Origin: Trileptium ribeirensis
Taxonomy: Eukaryota > Nematoda > Enoplea > Enoplida > Thoracostomopsidae
Assembly: GCA_030248225.1 (NCBI GenBank)
Contig: JASANE010024944.1
Location: forward strand, 24,992-88,991
DNA: 64,000 bases
Reading direction: 5' to 3'
The first letter of the stretch is position 1; each line of letters starts with the position of its first letter. Below, one piece after another: positions 1-13,200 of this stretch. The translations under genes and the position numbers were made by a program. A model generated the notes under the pieces. That model was not told the DNA's origin, ran no database searches, and worked only from the letters and a program-made list of their open reading frames with translations.

Positions 1-215
1 AATCAGAAAAAATTGGGAAATATATGGCAAAGTTGTCGCACATAGAATGGGCAAATTTGAGGAATAATTTAGGACAAATTAGAGAAAATTATGGGTTAGT
101 AAAAATTTAGAAAATTTACCCGCCTTGACTTACCGCACCACCCTCCACAAACCTCCCGCGCCCCTTCGGTTGGAACCATCTATCCCCGTAAGCACGACGG
201 TCCTTCTGTACTTAT
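1..215. repeat. dispersed A-rich/C-rich repeat (family A)
   Basis: An A-rich core built of variants of 'aaaattgggaaa' and 'aattagagaaaatt' runs into a C-rich tract ('caccaccctccacaaacctc'). The same core-plus-tract pattern recurs at about 4,870-5,045, 23,340-23,655, 34,730-34,930, 53,040-53,225, 53,700-53,880 and, in the same or opposite orientation, 58,055-58,240. It is probably an old interspersed repeat. I see no coding capacity and no clear termini. Confidence 0.5.
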
Positions 216-2530
216 GGAATAGCAGCTACCATACGAATCGTTTCCCTATAGCTTAGAATGTCGGAGAGTTATGTCGTCGAACTGTTTGAAGTTCAAGTCT
301 GCGTACTTGTATTGAAGTACTAAATTGTCTAAAACATCCACTAATACACTCAGATCTTATAGCGCACTAAAATCAGGAAAATGAAATATATTTATTAAAT
401 CGTCTACATTATATATAGAAAAGAGAGATAAGATATAAGAGTAAATTATATTATAAAATATAATAGTTTATTAGTTGTGTCTTTACTACTGTTGGCTTCG
501 TACGAGGCAAAAAATTGTGAATAGCACCCGATTTAAATCTTTGTACTCGGATTGCCATGTCGTTTTCATCTTCAATAATGACAAACTCTCGCCACTCACT
601 CAAATTTTGGAATCCTGAACATGTTTGATGTATAATTTATGTGCACTCTGCCGCTCTGAATTAATTAGCTTAATTTTAAAATTACACTGTGTTACTCGCA
701 CGGATACGGTGTTTGATAAAGTAAAAATATTTTTTAAACAGATGGGGTGCAAATCACTAAGACAACTTTAGGTAAACAAAGTCAGGGCCATTAATAATAT
801 GTCCAGTGACGATTTTTTGTTCGTTTTTCAAACAAGTTAACATCAACGCTCGGTTTCTCATAGCTAATTGGGCTACACGATTACATTCAACCTCAACAGT
901 AACATATGGTATGCGTCATCATTATTGCGACAACAAACTTTATCTTTTACAGTTAGTAGTAGAAATACTAATATTTAACAATGTATTTGTAAGGACTGAA
1001 TTACTGCCAGTTTTTCTTTTTTTTCGCTAACAAAACCATGTTTGCTTGACTCAAACCACAACAAAATTTGTCAACTACAAATCGAGGAAATGTGCTAGTT
1101 TGTAGTTTTAAATTATATTTGCAAAATTGTACATGGATACTAAATGGCGCACTCGTAAAATTAATAGACAAGTTTATTAAGCCAAGCCGTGTTTGAATGG
1201 ATATATTCTAATATCCGACTTTTTGCCATACGGATATATGAGGCTCGTATCTTTCTATTGTCTGATACTACAGTCAGGGATTATAGATTATTATAAGTTT
1301 TCTACATAATTTTATGACATAATAACAAAATATCAGCTTTATAACATTTAATTTTTACGTCCGAACGGCGACTGTATTGTGTGATTGTTGTTGTAGGCAA
1401 TTATTAAAATATGATATTATTACAAGCTTAGTTTATATTTCAACCGGTGGTTTTAAAAAAGTTTATGACATGCAAACGTCTCGTTCAGTTTCAGTTTATA
1501 TTAGTATATAATTGGTTCAACAAGACAATATGATAGGATAATATGCATTATGAAAATTTTGTATAATTCTACTTCAAATATTGCGGCAATCGATTATACA
1601 TACAGACATGGTGCAGTCTTGTAATGCCGAGTATGTAAACCTTTGTGTAGAACATGCTAGGTCACATCAAACATTAAATCGCCCACCTTTGCAGCGTTTA
1701 GTTTGAAGCGTTTCCCAGAAATACAATAATTATGTACACGAAATTATTCAAATTGAAAACTTAGTCATGGCAGCGAAAATCCCACTATAATCAGATCCTA
1801 ACAAGTACATAGCATTAAGAGTGCATCGTTAAAATCCACACTTCACAGCTGTTAATTTATTTATTATAAATTATTATTTTATTACTTATCTAAGGGCACT
1901 GGTTTATTATTATATCACTAAAATTTTTCAAGAGATCCATGTCTTTAAACCCAACGGTCTACGTGTAGCACCTACTTAGTGGCCGCAAAAATGCATAATG
2001 GAAATGTGCGTTACTTCCTTGCATTCTAGTCTTAACGCATGTTTGACGACACGAGCGTTTTTGGAGTTACCGTCTTGTGCCGAGAACCTCAGATCCCTGC
2101 CACCTGTTTTGTGGGGGTTTTATGTCTCACCTTTAGTTTTTCAGAGGAGGTGATTGGGTAATAGTTATCAGAAGTATCATACTTTTACATGTGTTTGTAG
2201 ATTGTTATCCATATATTTTTGAGCTTAAATCGATAATATTTTAGCTTTAATAAATGGATACATTAGTTTGAGGCTTTTCTAACAGTCGAAACAACGACTG
2301 AACACCTACAAGCGAATTTGTTTAATAATATATTAGCGGTGTGTTCGTATATGCTTGCCTACATACATGCCTTGTTATCTTGCATAAACATAAACCATTA
2401 TCTATAAATGCTATTAAAATTTTACTTTAATTAATAATTCACGTTACTTTAGTTAAATATTTAACCCATAATTCCCCAAATTGATATCTATATTGCATAA
2501 TGTTTTTGACATGACCCCGGTTGTATTTTT
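1..2530. other. AT-rich non-coding stretch
   Basis: I see no convincing exon here. The first 215 bases hold one member of a dispersed A-rich/C-rich repeat (listed separately). The rest is unique-looking AT-rich sequence with short chance ORFs, the longest 74 codons and unlike any family I know. Confidence 0.6.
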
Positions 2531-3062
2531 GCACAAGGAAAATGCAAATCACTGAGCTTTGCAGTAAGTTGTTCCCCGGTATCTTGTTCCGATTCGATTT
2601 AAGGTACAACTGTGACATTTGCACAAGGAAAATGCAAATAACTGAGCTTTGCAGTAAGTTGTTCCCCGGTATCTTGTTCCGATTCGATTTAAGGTACAAC
2701 TGTGACTTTTGCACAAGGAAAATGCAAATAACTGAGCTTTGCAGTAAGTTGTTCCCCGGGATCTTGTTCCGATTCGATTTAAGATACAACTGTGACATTT
2801 GCACAAGGAAAATGCAAATAACTGAGCTTTGCAGTAAGTTGTTCCCCGGGATCTTGTTCCGATTCGATTTAAGATACAACTGTGACTTTTGCACAAGGAA
2901 AATGCAAATAACTGAGCTTTGCAGTAAGTTGTTCCCCGGGATCTTGTTCCGATTCGATTTTTGATACAACTGTGACTTTTGCACAAGGAAAATGCAAATA
3001 ACTGAGCTTTGCAGTAAGTTGTTCCCCGGGATCTTGTTCCGATTCGATTTAAGATACAACTG
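2531..3062. repeat. 90-bp tandem array, six copies
   Basis: Copies begin at 2531, 2621, 2711, 2801, 2891 and 2981, each with 'gcacaaggaaaatgcaaat'. The period is exactly 90 and copies are nearly identical. Copies 1 and 2 share 'ggtatc'; later copies have 'gggatc'. Copies 1 and 3 end in 'gacattt' while 2, 4 and 5 end in 'gactttt', which suggests expansion partly as 180-bp dimers. Because 90 is divisible by three, frames stay open on both strands (up to 206 codons), but the translations are plain repeats without family resemblance. I treat them as non-coding. Confidence 0.95.
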
Positions 3063-4200
3063 CGACTACGAGTAATTATGCATTAAACTAATGTGTTATC
3101 TATCAGTTGCGATGTATCTAAGTATTGCTCATGCTTTTTAGTAGCCAGTCAATAATTAATTATCAGTGACGCTAAACCCAACGGTCAAAGCGAGGCACAT
3201 ATTCTGTCAACCGGTTCAAAGTACGATGTCTGCCTGCTGGTTGGTGTATGTTTTATTACGGATAGTGAACAAAACTTTATTATGCAGCGTACATGTTTAC
3301 TGCTCTGTGTTTAAGTGTAAATTTACAATATTTGTATTTAGATTTATTTAGAGGTAAAGGAGAGGGTAGGGTGGTTACCTTTATCGAATTGCAGGATACC
3401 AAACTACGTCCAGACGTATCCGTTTTCTCGTTTTTCAGTGTAAAATCAAATTTAATATTTACTGGCCCTAAAAGCAGCGAATTATATATGGTAATATTTT
3501 CTAACTATTGACACGACCGCTCCAATCGTCACTCTAGTAAAATGCCGTTACAACTCAATTCAAAATTTGTGCTTCATTCTTTAAGAATTTCAGGCGATCG
3601 TTGACAAACGATATATTTTACCACGTCAAACTTCAGTGATGTCGAAGCCCTTTAATCCACATAAATTTAAAGCATAGCTCTGGCTTATTCCTCGGAATGT
3701 TGAATTTCGAATAGATCGTTTGAGTAGGCTATAGTGGGCTTCGGTTCAATATTGTTAAGTGTTTGATAGCGAGAGCTGTGTCAAAACTGTTGTAAAGTCA
3801 GCTATCGATTGGTTACAATTTGACGTCCGGCCCTTTGAGTCTCAATTAATTTGTGTTTTGAGCACCGACGAATAGTTATAAGTAGCCGCGAAATATCGAA
3901 TCCGAAACGATCGATTGCAAGTAATGTTTACTTACTATAAAGCTAATTGCCGTCTAAAGACCCATGATTGTCTAAGACTAACGAACTATTTATCACGTTA
4001 ACAATCGTGCAGTACACGTCAAATTCAGTTATTTCCAACCCTTTTGATCGTAATTGCTTATTGTCGAACAACTGCATGCGTTAAAGGGTTAGATAAAATA
4101 TCCATTGTAAAAACTGAATGGGAGATAAACTTGTCCACAAAATTAAAAATAAGGGTCTTAAATGCACCCATAAATTTATAGAGAACAATTTATTAATGCG
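3063..4200. other. non-coding stretch
   Basis: AT-rich sequence with only short chance ORFs (61 and 72 codons). I see no recognised motif, RNA gene or repeat boundary. Confidence 0.5.
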
Positions 4201-4201
4201 A

Positions 4202-4735
4202 CAGTAAACTTAACCCACGCCTAGAAACAATTCTATTTTGATATTTCAGTTAAAAAATTGTTACCAAACATTTTTGGTGAACCATAATCCGGCGCAAAAC
4301 TCTTCGTGAACATACAGCTCCGCGATAGTAATCCGGCAAATTTGTGTTCGCGAAAATTCAACGAAAATTACCGGATTTTTTGCCAATGAAAATCTACCGG
4401 ATTTGGATTCGCTGGCTTTTTTTCGGGAACACTTTGACATAAACCACATGATCGACTAATTTGTGACCTCAATATTACGTTAAATTTGTTCGCCAGCAGA
4501 GACAAATACAAATGAATAGCTGAGACGCATTAGATAACCGTTTTAACTGCAAATTCCAAATCGTCAAAATTCTGTTCGAACACAGGGTGTCATTTTCGGC
4601 ACTTATTTCTGATTTTGCCAATCTTCTGTTATCGAAAAACTGATGAAACTTCCGTGTTTGTTTCGTGACAGCGGTTTGCGATTCGCTATCCGCTAATAAA
4701 AATAGTATGGTAGATGGGCGCAAGTTTACCCGCGC
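4202..4735 (-). mobile_element. TIR element (family D), non-autonomous
   Basis: The ends are related inverted sequences. The left reads 'cagtaaacttaacccacgcc'; the reverse complement of the right reads 'gcgggtaaacttgcgccc'. They share GTAAACTT with the termini of the element at 53,225-53,708. Read on the minus strand, the inside aligns by eye with that element: a block near 'gattggcaaaatcagaaat', then 'gttcgaacagaattttgacg', then 'gcgaacaaatttaacg'. No transposase frame is present, only chance ORFs of 62 and 93 codons. It is most likely a MITE-like deletion derivative. Target-site duplications were not resolved. Confidence 0.55.
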
Positions 4736-4869
4736 ATAAATTCCACAAATTTTCAAGCTACTGGGTAATTACAGTATTATAGGACCAGCAGCCTTACAAT
4801 TGTGTATCAAATTTTCAAAGAACAGATTTTCGTAACTTGAACACCTTCCGAGGCTCTGGTAAACCCCAG

Positions 4870-5045
4870 TGAGGAAACTCCAATCCCCAGGTGATCCGAA
4901 CTCCTTCCATCCCCCTTCCCTGCGCTGCGTGCGGAAAATTTTAGCGGGCTTTGGTAAAAATAGGATGAAAATTAGCAAAAATGGGATACAATCGGCAAAA
5001 ATTGGACGTCGACGGGGAGGCCGTCATCAACTTTTTTCAGCACAG
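4870..5045. repeat. dispersed A-rich/C-rich repeat (family A)
   Basis: C-rich tracts ('ccttccatcccccttccct') are followed by an A-rich core ('gcaaaaatgggatac', 'gcaaaaattgga'). This matches the pattern at 23.4 kb and 53.1 kb. It directly abuts the reverse transcriptase fragment downstream. Confidence 0.45.
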
Positions 5046-5097
5046 CCTCTAGCTCCATGAGATCTAGTAGCGTCAGCATGTATGGTATATATAATCC

Positions 5098-5469
5098 ATG
5101 TGCATGTGTAAAGTTAACTACAACAATCAAATGGCCAATGTTTTGGATCTCAACATTAAACTTCACGGGGGTATAGCAGATATTGCACTATACGACAAAA
5201 GAAACGATTTCAATTTTAAAATCTTTAATTTCCCACATTACAGCAGCAATCTCTCACGTTCAGTTTTCAGTGGAATCATACACAGTCAAATTGTCAGGTA
5301 CGCAATCATCAACACAACATTTTCCAACTTTCAACTAGACTGTAACAATTTACTTAAAGTACTCATAAACAGAGGGTGCCCACAAAAACTTTTCCATAAC
5401 ATTTTTAATAATTTTTGCACTATAAACAATCTTAAACTGTATAATTTTTACGGCTGCCAACAAAATTGA
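5098..5469 (+). pseudogene. reverse transcriptase C-terminal fragment of a retroelement
   Basis: This is a 123-codon open frame resembling the part of a reverse transcriptase downstream of the catalytic core. What I see: D-L-N-I at residues 17-20, YDKRNDFNF at 32-40, NFP at 44-46, SQIVRYA at 63-69, RGCPQKL at 92-98 and FYG at 117-119, just before the stop. This order (YDKRxDFxF, NFP, SQxxRxA, RGxPxxxL, FYG) is familiar from the 3' end of RT ORFs in many invertebrate and fish retroelements, possibly Penelope-like. The clade assignment is uncertain. The catalytic YxDD part is absent, since family A repeat lies just upstream, so it is a truncated copy. The upstream ATG is probably not a native start. 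Confidence 0.65.
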
Positions 5470-8400
5470 ACCCCTTCTGTCTACGTAGGTTCTATATATA
5501 AGTTTCTATATAAAAATTTTTATATACGTTTCTATATAAAAATTTTTTTTATCCTATAAATAAAAGTTTCTAATATAACCTAAACAACGTATAATCAAAA
5601 AGATAGCATTTTGTACTGTCGACGAAAAAGCATTATATTCAATAAAATTATTAATGGTCTTCACCTTCCGGTGAACACCTACACGTTCTCCCCATTTGGT
5701 GACACTGGGCTTCGCCCATATATTAAGCCTTCTCCTAGGAGTTTGGCTATTGATGCTCACACTTAGGTGCGGACATCATACGTTCTATCATTATCTTCGG
5801 ATAGTGAATGTGGCTCGCATCGCAGGTGCTTGCTACCTTATATATTTTTTCTTGGTATCATTTTATTTCAATTTATTTCATTTCAATTTATTTTTTATTT
5901 TTATTTTATTACTTAAATATTATTCCACGGTATCATTTGATATGGATAAAATATAAATATTATTGCACGGTGTCTTTTCATATGCATCACGTAACCGGGT
6001 CTGGTGCTAGCCCTCAGATATAGAAGACCTCGCCATATCATGGCGCCCGGGAATACAGGTTGCGAGCATTCATGATTGAAATATTTTCTAGATATGATTT
6101 AAAAATTAATTTTTGGGTAATAACTTTCACCAAAAAATTACAAATTTTAAAATACTTTATGTTTTCTTCTAAAATAATGAAAATTCATGTTTTTAGTTAT
6201 GGGTGCTCGGTGAGGGAGTAGGTATGCTTCTATATTTGTATGGATTCTGTACCTACCAACCTGTATCTAATGATTACCACTGAGTTAAATCAAAAATTCC
6301 TACTGAACATGTTGATTTTGTGAAGTACACCTAGGTTGCTTCTCATGTTCTCCATGTCAGTACAGCTTTCGATGTCTGATATTAATAAGTGCACAAAAAA
6401 TTACTCCCCAAACCAATGCATAGTATTGTCGGCTACGCTATACATTTTATAAACTTTCGGTTAACTATAGTTGAGGGTTCGGCATCTTTAACAAGTTTAA
6501 GTTTTCTACTAGATAATATACCAAGCTTTACCGTTTAAATGCTAAACTTCTTCGGGTTGAAAGTTATGTATATTCACCAATAATTCGGTTTGTGCATTAT
6601 CACAATTACTTGGGTTCAAACTTGTTTTCTAATATTTTGTGCTGGACCTTTTAAAATATACATATATAAATTATATGTATATATTTATATAGTTAGGTAT
6701 CATAATATACATACATAGCGATATCTGTATATCCTACGCGGATCCTGGGTTTTGAAAAGGGGTTTCAACCAGATCACATAATATGGTTATAAAATTAACG
6801 TATACATTGCATAGGACGAAGTGGCTTAATTACGATAGTATAGAACTGTCCAAATCTAAACAATGATGTCTCATTTTTTATCCCTCAAAGATCACAGAAT
6901 CGGGTAGCATACGCGCGAAAATATCTAATTGTGCGAACACCGCTTGTAGCTTCAGTTATAACTCTGGATCTTGGACGGACCGAAAATTATGGAAAAGGAT
7001 ATCGGCGCCAGTGACTCCATATCCAGCTTTTTCATTGTCATGTATAATATTATTCACAGCAGTCCGTCGTTCAATACGAGCAGCGGTTGTTAGTTTTGCG
7101 TCAAATAATTTTAAACATTTAGCATTATTCCATAAATCCTCCAAGAATATACATTTGCCATATATATATTGCATGAAAAAGTATGTATATGACTATCGTT
7201 TCTTATATATATATAAATGCATGAAAATTCATGAACAAGTGGGTGGAAAACGTGTACAGTTCTATCGTATAATAGCTTGCTGTATGCAACTAAAATCGTT
7301 TGCTGTTAATTTTAATCAAAATTTAGTTTACCACATGAATATTAGAACATCCATTTGAAACAGCAGGAGAGTTAAAAATACACGGTTATCTATTAGATAA
7401 CGGGGATAGGATCACCTGGGGATAGGAGTATCATCACTGGGCTATACCACAGCCTCGGACGGTGTTCGAAGCCTCGAGGGTGGCATGTATGATATATACA
7501 TATTTATAATCATATCTACGTAGATATCTGATCCAGCAATATAAAAAGGGAGCTCAAACCCAATCATATATATAGATATTAATCTCGCCACACAAAGGCA
7601 GACCTTGCTGCCGAGTTATTTTTTTTGCATTTATACTAATTCCTTCTTAATTTTTTTAAAAGCTTAAGTCAAATATTTGAATTAAAATTTAACGATATAT
7701 ATAGAATGGATACAGCCTAACGTGGTCAAACCGAGTCGATATGTTTTCAATTGCTTGATTGCCATAAATAAACACACGTTTAGTTGGCAAAGTAGTTTTA
7801 GGTTGAATATTGACTTTGTTTAACTATCTAACGTTCAAGTTTCAGAAATATTACATATATATTATCAAAAATAACCGAATCGACAATGAATTTATTTAGT
7901 TCCGTTTATCCACTGTACACTATTAAACAGACAACGTTACTGGGTGCTTGTTATTCATTCTATTGAATATTCATATTTTATAAGAACCAGCAACAGCGAC
8001 AACAACAACAACAAACATTTTCAATAAAATTGATTACCTGGTGTGGTTGTGAAACACAATCACCACCGCCGCCATATCTTCGGTCAAATCTGTACGTCCA
8101 GCAATATCCAGTCACTAGATGACGAGAATGTACCCAGAGTTGTGGGCTAGTTCTTACTGATGGTTTACAGTCGCCATGTTATCTAATCTCAACTATTTGT
8201 ACTAAAGCTCGCCGTACCAGCTTGAATCAAAATGGTATTTGGGTTAGTCATTATAATATATTTTTCGATTTTATAAGTGTACATAGGACGGGTTTTATTT
8301 AAACTGGATGACCAGCGATATCTTTTCTATTTGTATTGCAGGCAGATGATGTTTTGTAGCGAAATAAGATATTTTATATTAATAGGAAAATAGGAAAAGG

Positions 8401-9395
8401 TTTTTAACTTCTCATAGCACACAGATATTCACTTGGGGGTAGGAATGTTAAGCTCTCTGGTTCTTTCTTTAATACAGCCCGATAACAGTCGGTGTTAAAA
8501 ATACTGTAAAATATTTTGGTTCGACTATCTTTTTGATTCAATTCCACTCAATTCGACACTGTTGGACTCACTCATCGAGACGGTTCAAAAAATGGCCATT
8601 TACAAAACTTTTTTGATTTTTGCATTACCGTTGGTACACCGTGATGCGAAAAAAATTCAAAAAAATTTCAGAATACAATTCGAACCGTATTGCCGAGCTG
8701 AATCGGGATTGGTTTAAAATCAGCTGAATGGCTCAAGTCTAATAAACCTAACTTTTATGTCTTGTATCAACGCGATGGTAAGTGTTCTCAATAAACTGGC
8801 CTATCAGCCACCGCAAGCGATGGTTATATTACAGTATGAGACATGGGCCTAATGGCAGCTGACTAAAAAATCAATGGTTTTATGCAAAGAACATGTTTCT
8901 TTGTAGGGCGACGTCATGTAGGCACTTCTGGCACTTAAAGTTCCACCGGTTTTTACAGGCGTAGTGCCAATAGTTGCCTGTTGACGTACTGCCGAACTAC
9001 GTTGATGATGCCCCGTGCCTTGAAAGTCCCACAGAGCTAGATATACCCGGACATCGGGTGAAGAGGTGCAGGAGATTGAAAGTCATCAAATGAAAGCAAG
9101 CAGGAATAAAAATATTGAAAATAAGCAGCGGAAATATAGTTTGTGTAAGATGCAAAAGATAGTTTAAACATAAAAATCATAGAAATATCTATTTAGCACT
9201 GTTTTCAATAATATAGCTATAGCATATTACGTAATCCTATGCGTAACGTTGTGGAAACGAAGTTTCAAAGCTGTCGGAGTAGCTCGTTCGGATATATCAC
9301 CAAAACAATTTATTACTAAACTAGCAACCGTTTCTGAAGTTCAATGGTAATTTATTTTGTGTAGCGGAATTTTTACACAACGCAACTTGTCTTCA
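5470..9395. other. long non-coding stretch
   Basis: AT-rich sequence with T-rich low-complexity sequence (5,480-5,560 and 5,835-5,970). It also has an AT palindromic tract near 6,655-6,700 and a GC-richer island at 7,374-7,490 that contains a 17-bp palindrome at 7,385-7,401. A CAA-rich run lies near 7,995-8,015. Two short ATG-to-splice-donor segments on the minus strand near 8.0-8.2 kb are listed separately. No multi-exon gene could be assembled. Confidence 0.5.
8038..8177 (-). other. possible minus-strand first exon(s), speculative
   Basis: On the minus strand, an ATG at 8,177 runs 20 nt to a consensus donor (TCA|GTAAGA, exon 8,158-8,177). A second ATG at 8,075 runs 38 nt to AG|GTAATC (exon 8,038-8,075; MAAVVIVFHNHT). 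Both are ATGGCG starts in a locally GC-richer patch, as at promoter-proximal first exons. No downstream exon could be assigned, so this may be chance. Confidence 0.15.
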
Positions 9396-9399
9396 TAAA

Positions 9400-10235
9400 A
9401 TCATTGAATTCGAGTGGAACGAGAATTTTCAATTTTGGCTTTGGAGGGGGTTTGAGGGGGTCCTGTCTGTGTGTGTCTGTCGCACCTGGATCTCGATAAC
9501 GGTTGGGCGGATTTTGATGCATTCGAACCGCAATGGTCAATTAGGTGTAGTGACGGAGCCAGCTTTTTGAATTTTTTGCCGTGGGAAAAGTTATGGGGCA
9601 AAATGACGTCATTTTGACCCATTGTTCGGGCACCCCTGCAGTTTTTGCGACTTTTCTCAATAAGTAAACGAGGTATCCGCAAACTAATAGGCCTATTCCA
9701 TGTAGATTTACCAGGGCTTTCCAATGATATATAACAAGTTTTTCAACTACTTCCCAATCTGGAGTTTATAAGCTTATAGTTGGCGCCAAATTTTATATTT
9801 GGTGAAAAGTCGTGGGAAATGCACCTAAATGTGTGCTTATTGTTGGTTTTGGTGCCGGATATCGGGTTTTGTGGACCAACAAGCTGATTGCGAGTGTCAA
9901 ATATATTGTGTGGCAAATATTTTTCACACTTATGCTTAATAGTTGGTATGAAAAATGAGATTTTTCTCAAGTGTCGGTTTGAATTCTTTAACGTTCTTTT
10001 CATGGTCAATATTGGGTTTTATTGAATTATTAAATTGTTAGTTGATTGTTTTTGTACTCGTTGTATGATGTTTTGTCTACTGCATACGTTGGCTATCAAA
10101 AGAGGCGGGCGTAACTATGACTCGTCACTCACGGTTTATATAATGCTGCACCTGCGTACTGTGTGTAGGCTTTGTTTGTGCGTGCTTTCTACAACAGACT
10201 TCGGGGGAATGTTCTCAATACTCGAATTCTGGCTC
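9400..10235. mobile_element. degenerate interspersed element
   Basis: The sequence has a distinct, less AT-rich texture. It includes a 'tgtctgtgtgtgtctgtcgc' run followed by 'cgataacggttgggcggatt'. That combination resembles repeated DNA elements seen in several invertebrate genomes. Related inverted words lie near the ends: 'ttgaattcgagtggaac' at about 9,403 and the complement of 'ccagaattcgagtattg' at about 10,230. ORFs of 107 and 88 codons on the minus strand match no family I know. Boundaries are approximate. Confidence 0.35.
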
Positions 10236-10259
10236 GCAAGCGAGCTTCACTAGTTATAT

Positions 10260-13200
10260 GTATAGCTATTTGCCAGCGTGATCTTCGTGACTGCAATACT
10301 GTTACATGTTATTATCTTGTATCTAATCAAATGCACATATAGCAATCACACTCCGGATTTACAACGAAATGTATAAGGTTCGTGTAGTTACATACGATTC
10401 ATGTTACGTTGTTTCAATATTAGCTTTATGATATCGCTAAACACGGATCGTGTGTAGTTTAAATTTGAAATGATATATATAGTTCCGTCTTCAAGATTTA
10501 GGAATATTATGTAACATTATTTTGTCTTATGACGTTTAAATGCATGTTCCGACAGGTTATGTTGCCACAGGTGTCCTGCATGTACTGTCGTTAACGATAT
10601 ATTTTTTAGTAATATGTTATAGGTCTTCTCCTGAGTGTTGATGCTTTAGGGGTCAAATTGAACCATTAAGTTGCCTGATATTCGTAATACATCTACTAAA
10701 TAGTACCTATTTATGGGAATAATATACATGTTATTCAGCGAAGAGTTTTGCTGCAAGAGTATTGAAACTATAATGTGGTGATCCGAACAGAAGCTGAAAC
10801 GTTTAGAAGTTCAGTAAAAACATAATAAAAACATATTTTATATTAACATTATGTTGCATTTTCGGACTTGTCTTATAAGAATTATATAATTACATGACTG
10901 AAACATTAAAATGTGAAAACGGGTATTTTATTGCGCTTTTTGTTCGAACGTTTTGTTCAACTGTAGTGAGTGTAGTCTGCAAGTTTCCAACGTTAAAATG
11001 TATGAAGCAACAGAATCAATATTTGGACCAACTTAACCAAAAGATAGGGTGGGTAATGCGGAATAAGTGGTGGCGCATTCGAGGTAACACTGGATCATCT
11101 TCGGGTAGGTAAACCTAGAAACAACAGAAGACCGTTTAACAGGTATAATGGAATCAAGTTGGTCTGTAGAGAGCAACACCATCACATTCCAAAAAACGAA
11201 TATGGACGACTTTAAATTTTCCGGAATCCAGACGTGACTAACCAACAGAAGCAGGCTATATCAGGGAAATCTGGGTGGTCGAGTGTAAAATCCTTGAAAC
11301 ATATCAAACTTGGAGCTTTTATTTATGTTAAGCCTTATATAACACAACTATCGTAGTCAGCGTGCCGGAAAAATATATATAGACCACTTTAGACGGGTGG
11401 AAACTGGTACATAGCCAAACCACTTTATGGGCTAAATTGCGGAAATCAGGTTGGTCGACTCCGAAACCTAGAAATTCATAGAAAAGTAAGATATGGCGAT
11501 GTCGGAACCTAGATAATAAAACCGTCGCATTCCATCACCTAACATAAGCAATTATATAAGGTAACAACACGCAATAACATACCGAATTTTAAAAAATTGT
11601 ATTTATGGCAAAGCATTGACTAACCACATTCAGGTTCACATCAGATCAGTGAGTGGTGACAAAAAACAACGATGATCACAGCAAGACCGTATCCTGGATG
11701 ATGTGACGTATATGACGGGGACACGGTCCTCGAAGCAGACATAATAGCAACATGTGGCAAATAACCTAAATTTTGCGCCATTTTAGCCTAAAAGAACGGA
11801 TCACAACTATGAGCATTCAGTTAAAGATTAAATCGCCATCGCTTTACCTGTAGATTGAAAAAAATTTTTGTTGAAATTCTTCCACTCGAAGATGATTTAT
11901 TAGTTATATCGATAAATGAACAAGAAATTTTCACGATTTTTCCTGCTAGAACTCAGCTCACTGCGCTTGCTTCGTTACAAATATGTACTACATAGATCTG
12001 CAATATCTATGTAAAATGAACAATTTGCTATTCGCAAATATATATGACATTTCACTAAAACTTGGCGTTCATAAAACGCGTTTTAATCGACAAGTTTGAA
12101 ATATGTCAGGTATTTCAGAGACACAGATTTTTGACACACAATCAGCAAATAAACTATAAAACATTGGTGATAATGGCGAAAACAATGTTATTCCAAACAA
12201 ACTTGGCTGCAAAAAAACTTAGTTTTGAGGAAATTTTAGCAAAAAGCATAAGATGAGTATATACAGTATTTTCCTTAAGGAGGATGCTTCATGCCGGTTT
12301 GTAATGTCCCCGGACAACGTCGATCTCCAGGAAACTAGTCCCACCGCTACACTCCGTGCCACGGCATGTGGATAAAGTTCTCTGGGAAACAAGCTTCTAC
12401 CTAAACGTTGTCTTAACCAGTTTTTTCCAAGCTTTCCAGCGCTGCTGTCGCCAAATCAGTACCCCTTCCTTTGTCATAGACACCCGCAAAAGGAATTCAT
12501 CCATCATGTCAACATATATACACATCTCTTGTGTTATAAGTCACACCGGTATAAATTAAAGTTCAGATTACTATATTACTCACGAATACCATGGGCCCGG
12601 CAACATATAGGTCTGAGACATTAGACACACTGCTGCGAGTCCTCTGCATTGTTCATTGCGACCTTTGAAAAAACTAAAAACGATAGCGTCACATAGGGCA
12701 TCTAACCAAATACGAGTCGATAACAGATGAAGCGGCACTCCGTTCGACCGCTAACGCAAACTTAGCTTTTGTTAAAATTTATTTCCGTGTATTGAACCGG
12801 AACAATTTATTATTCTTAACGCCACACTGCTTGCTACGAAATTTCACGCGACGGATAACGTATTTAGTATATAAGCGTACGTCGGTAGCTGTATTCGAAG
12901 GACGCTTCGAAACAATGTCCGTACCGATAGTTTAATGTTACGTGAAATCCAGCCTATGTAGGTGTGCCTGCCATGTGGAACATTAAGATATCTCTAGCAA
13001 GGCCACAACGTTTTTTACTCTAGTGTCGGAGAAAAATGTAAAAGCGCCACAGTCTGGAAGGACTGTTACAAAAATACAGCAGACATTTGTATACATAAAG
13101 GCAATATCTTTTCTAATATCTACAATGTGGCCAGCTATGTAAATGGCACGATAGAGAATATTCCAAGACTAAGGTGCGGTGGTTGACATCCATAAGTATA

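Noticed and set aside
2439..3059. 206-codon minus-strand frame and overlapping frames over the 90-bp array
   Set aside because: They stay open only because the repeat period is a multiple of three. Both strands and several frames are open at once, and no protein family is visible.
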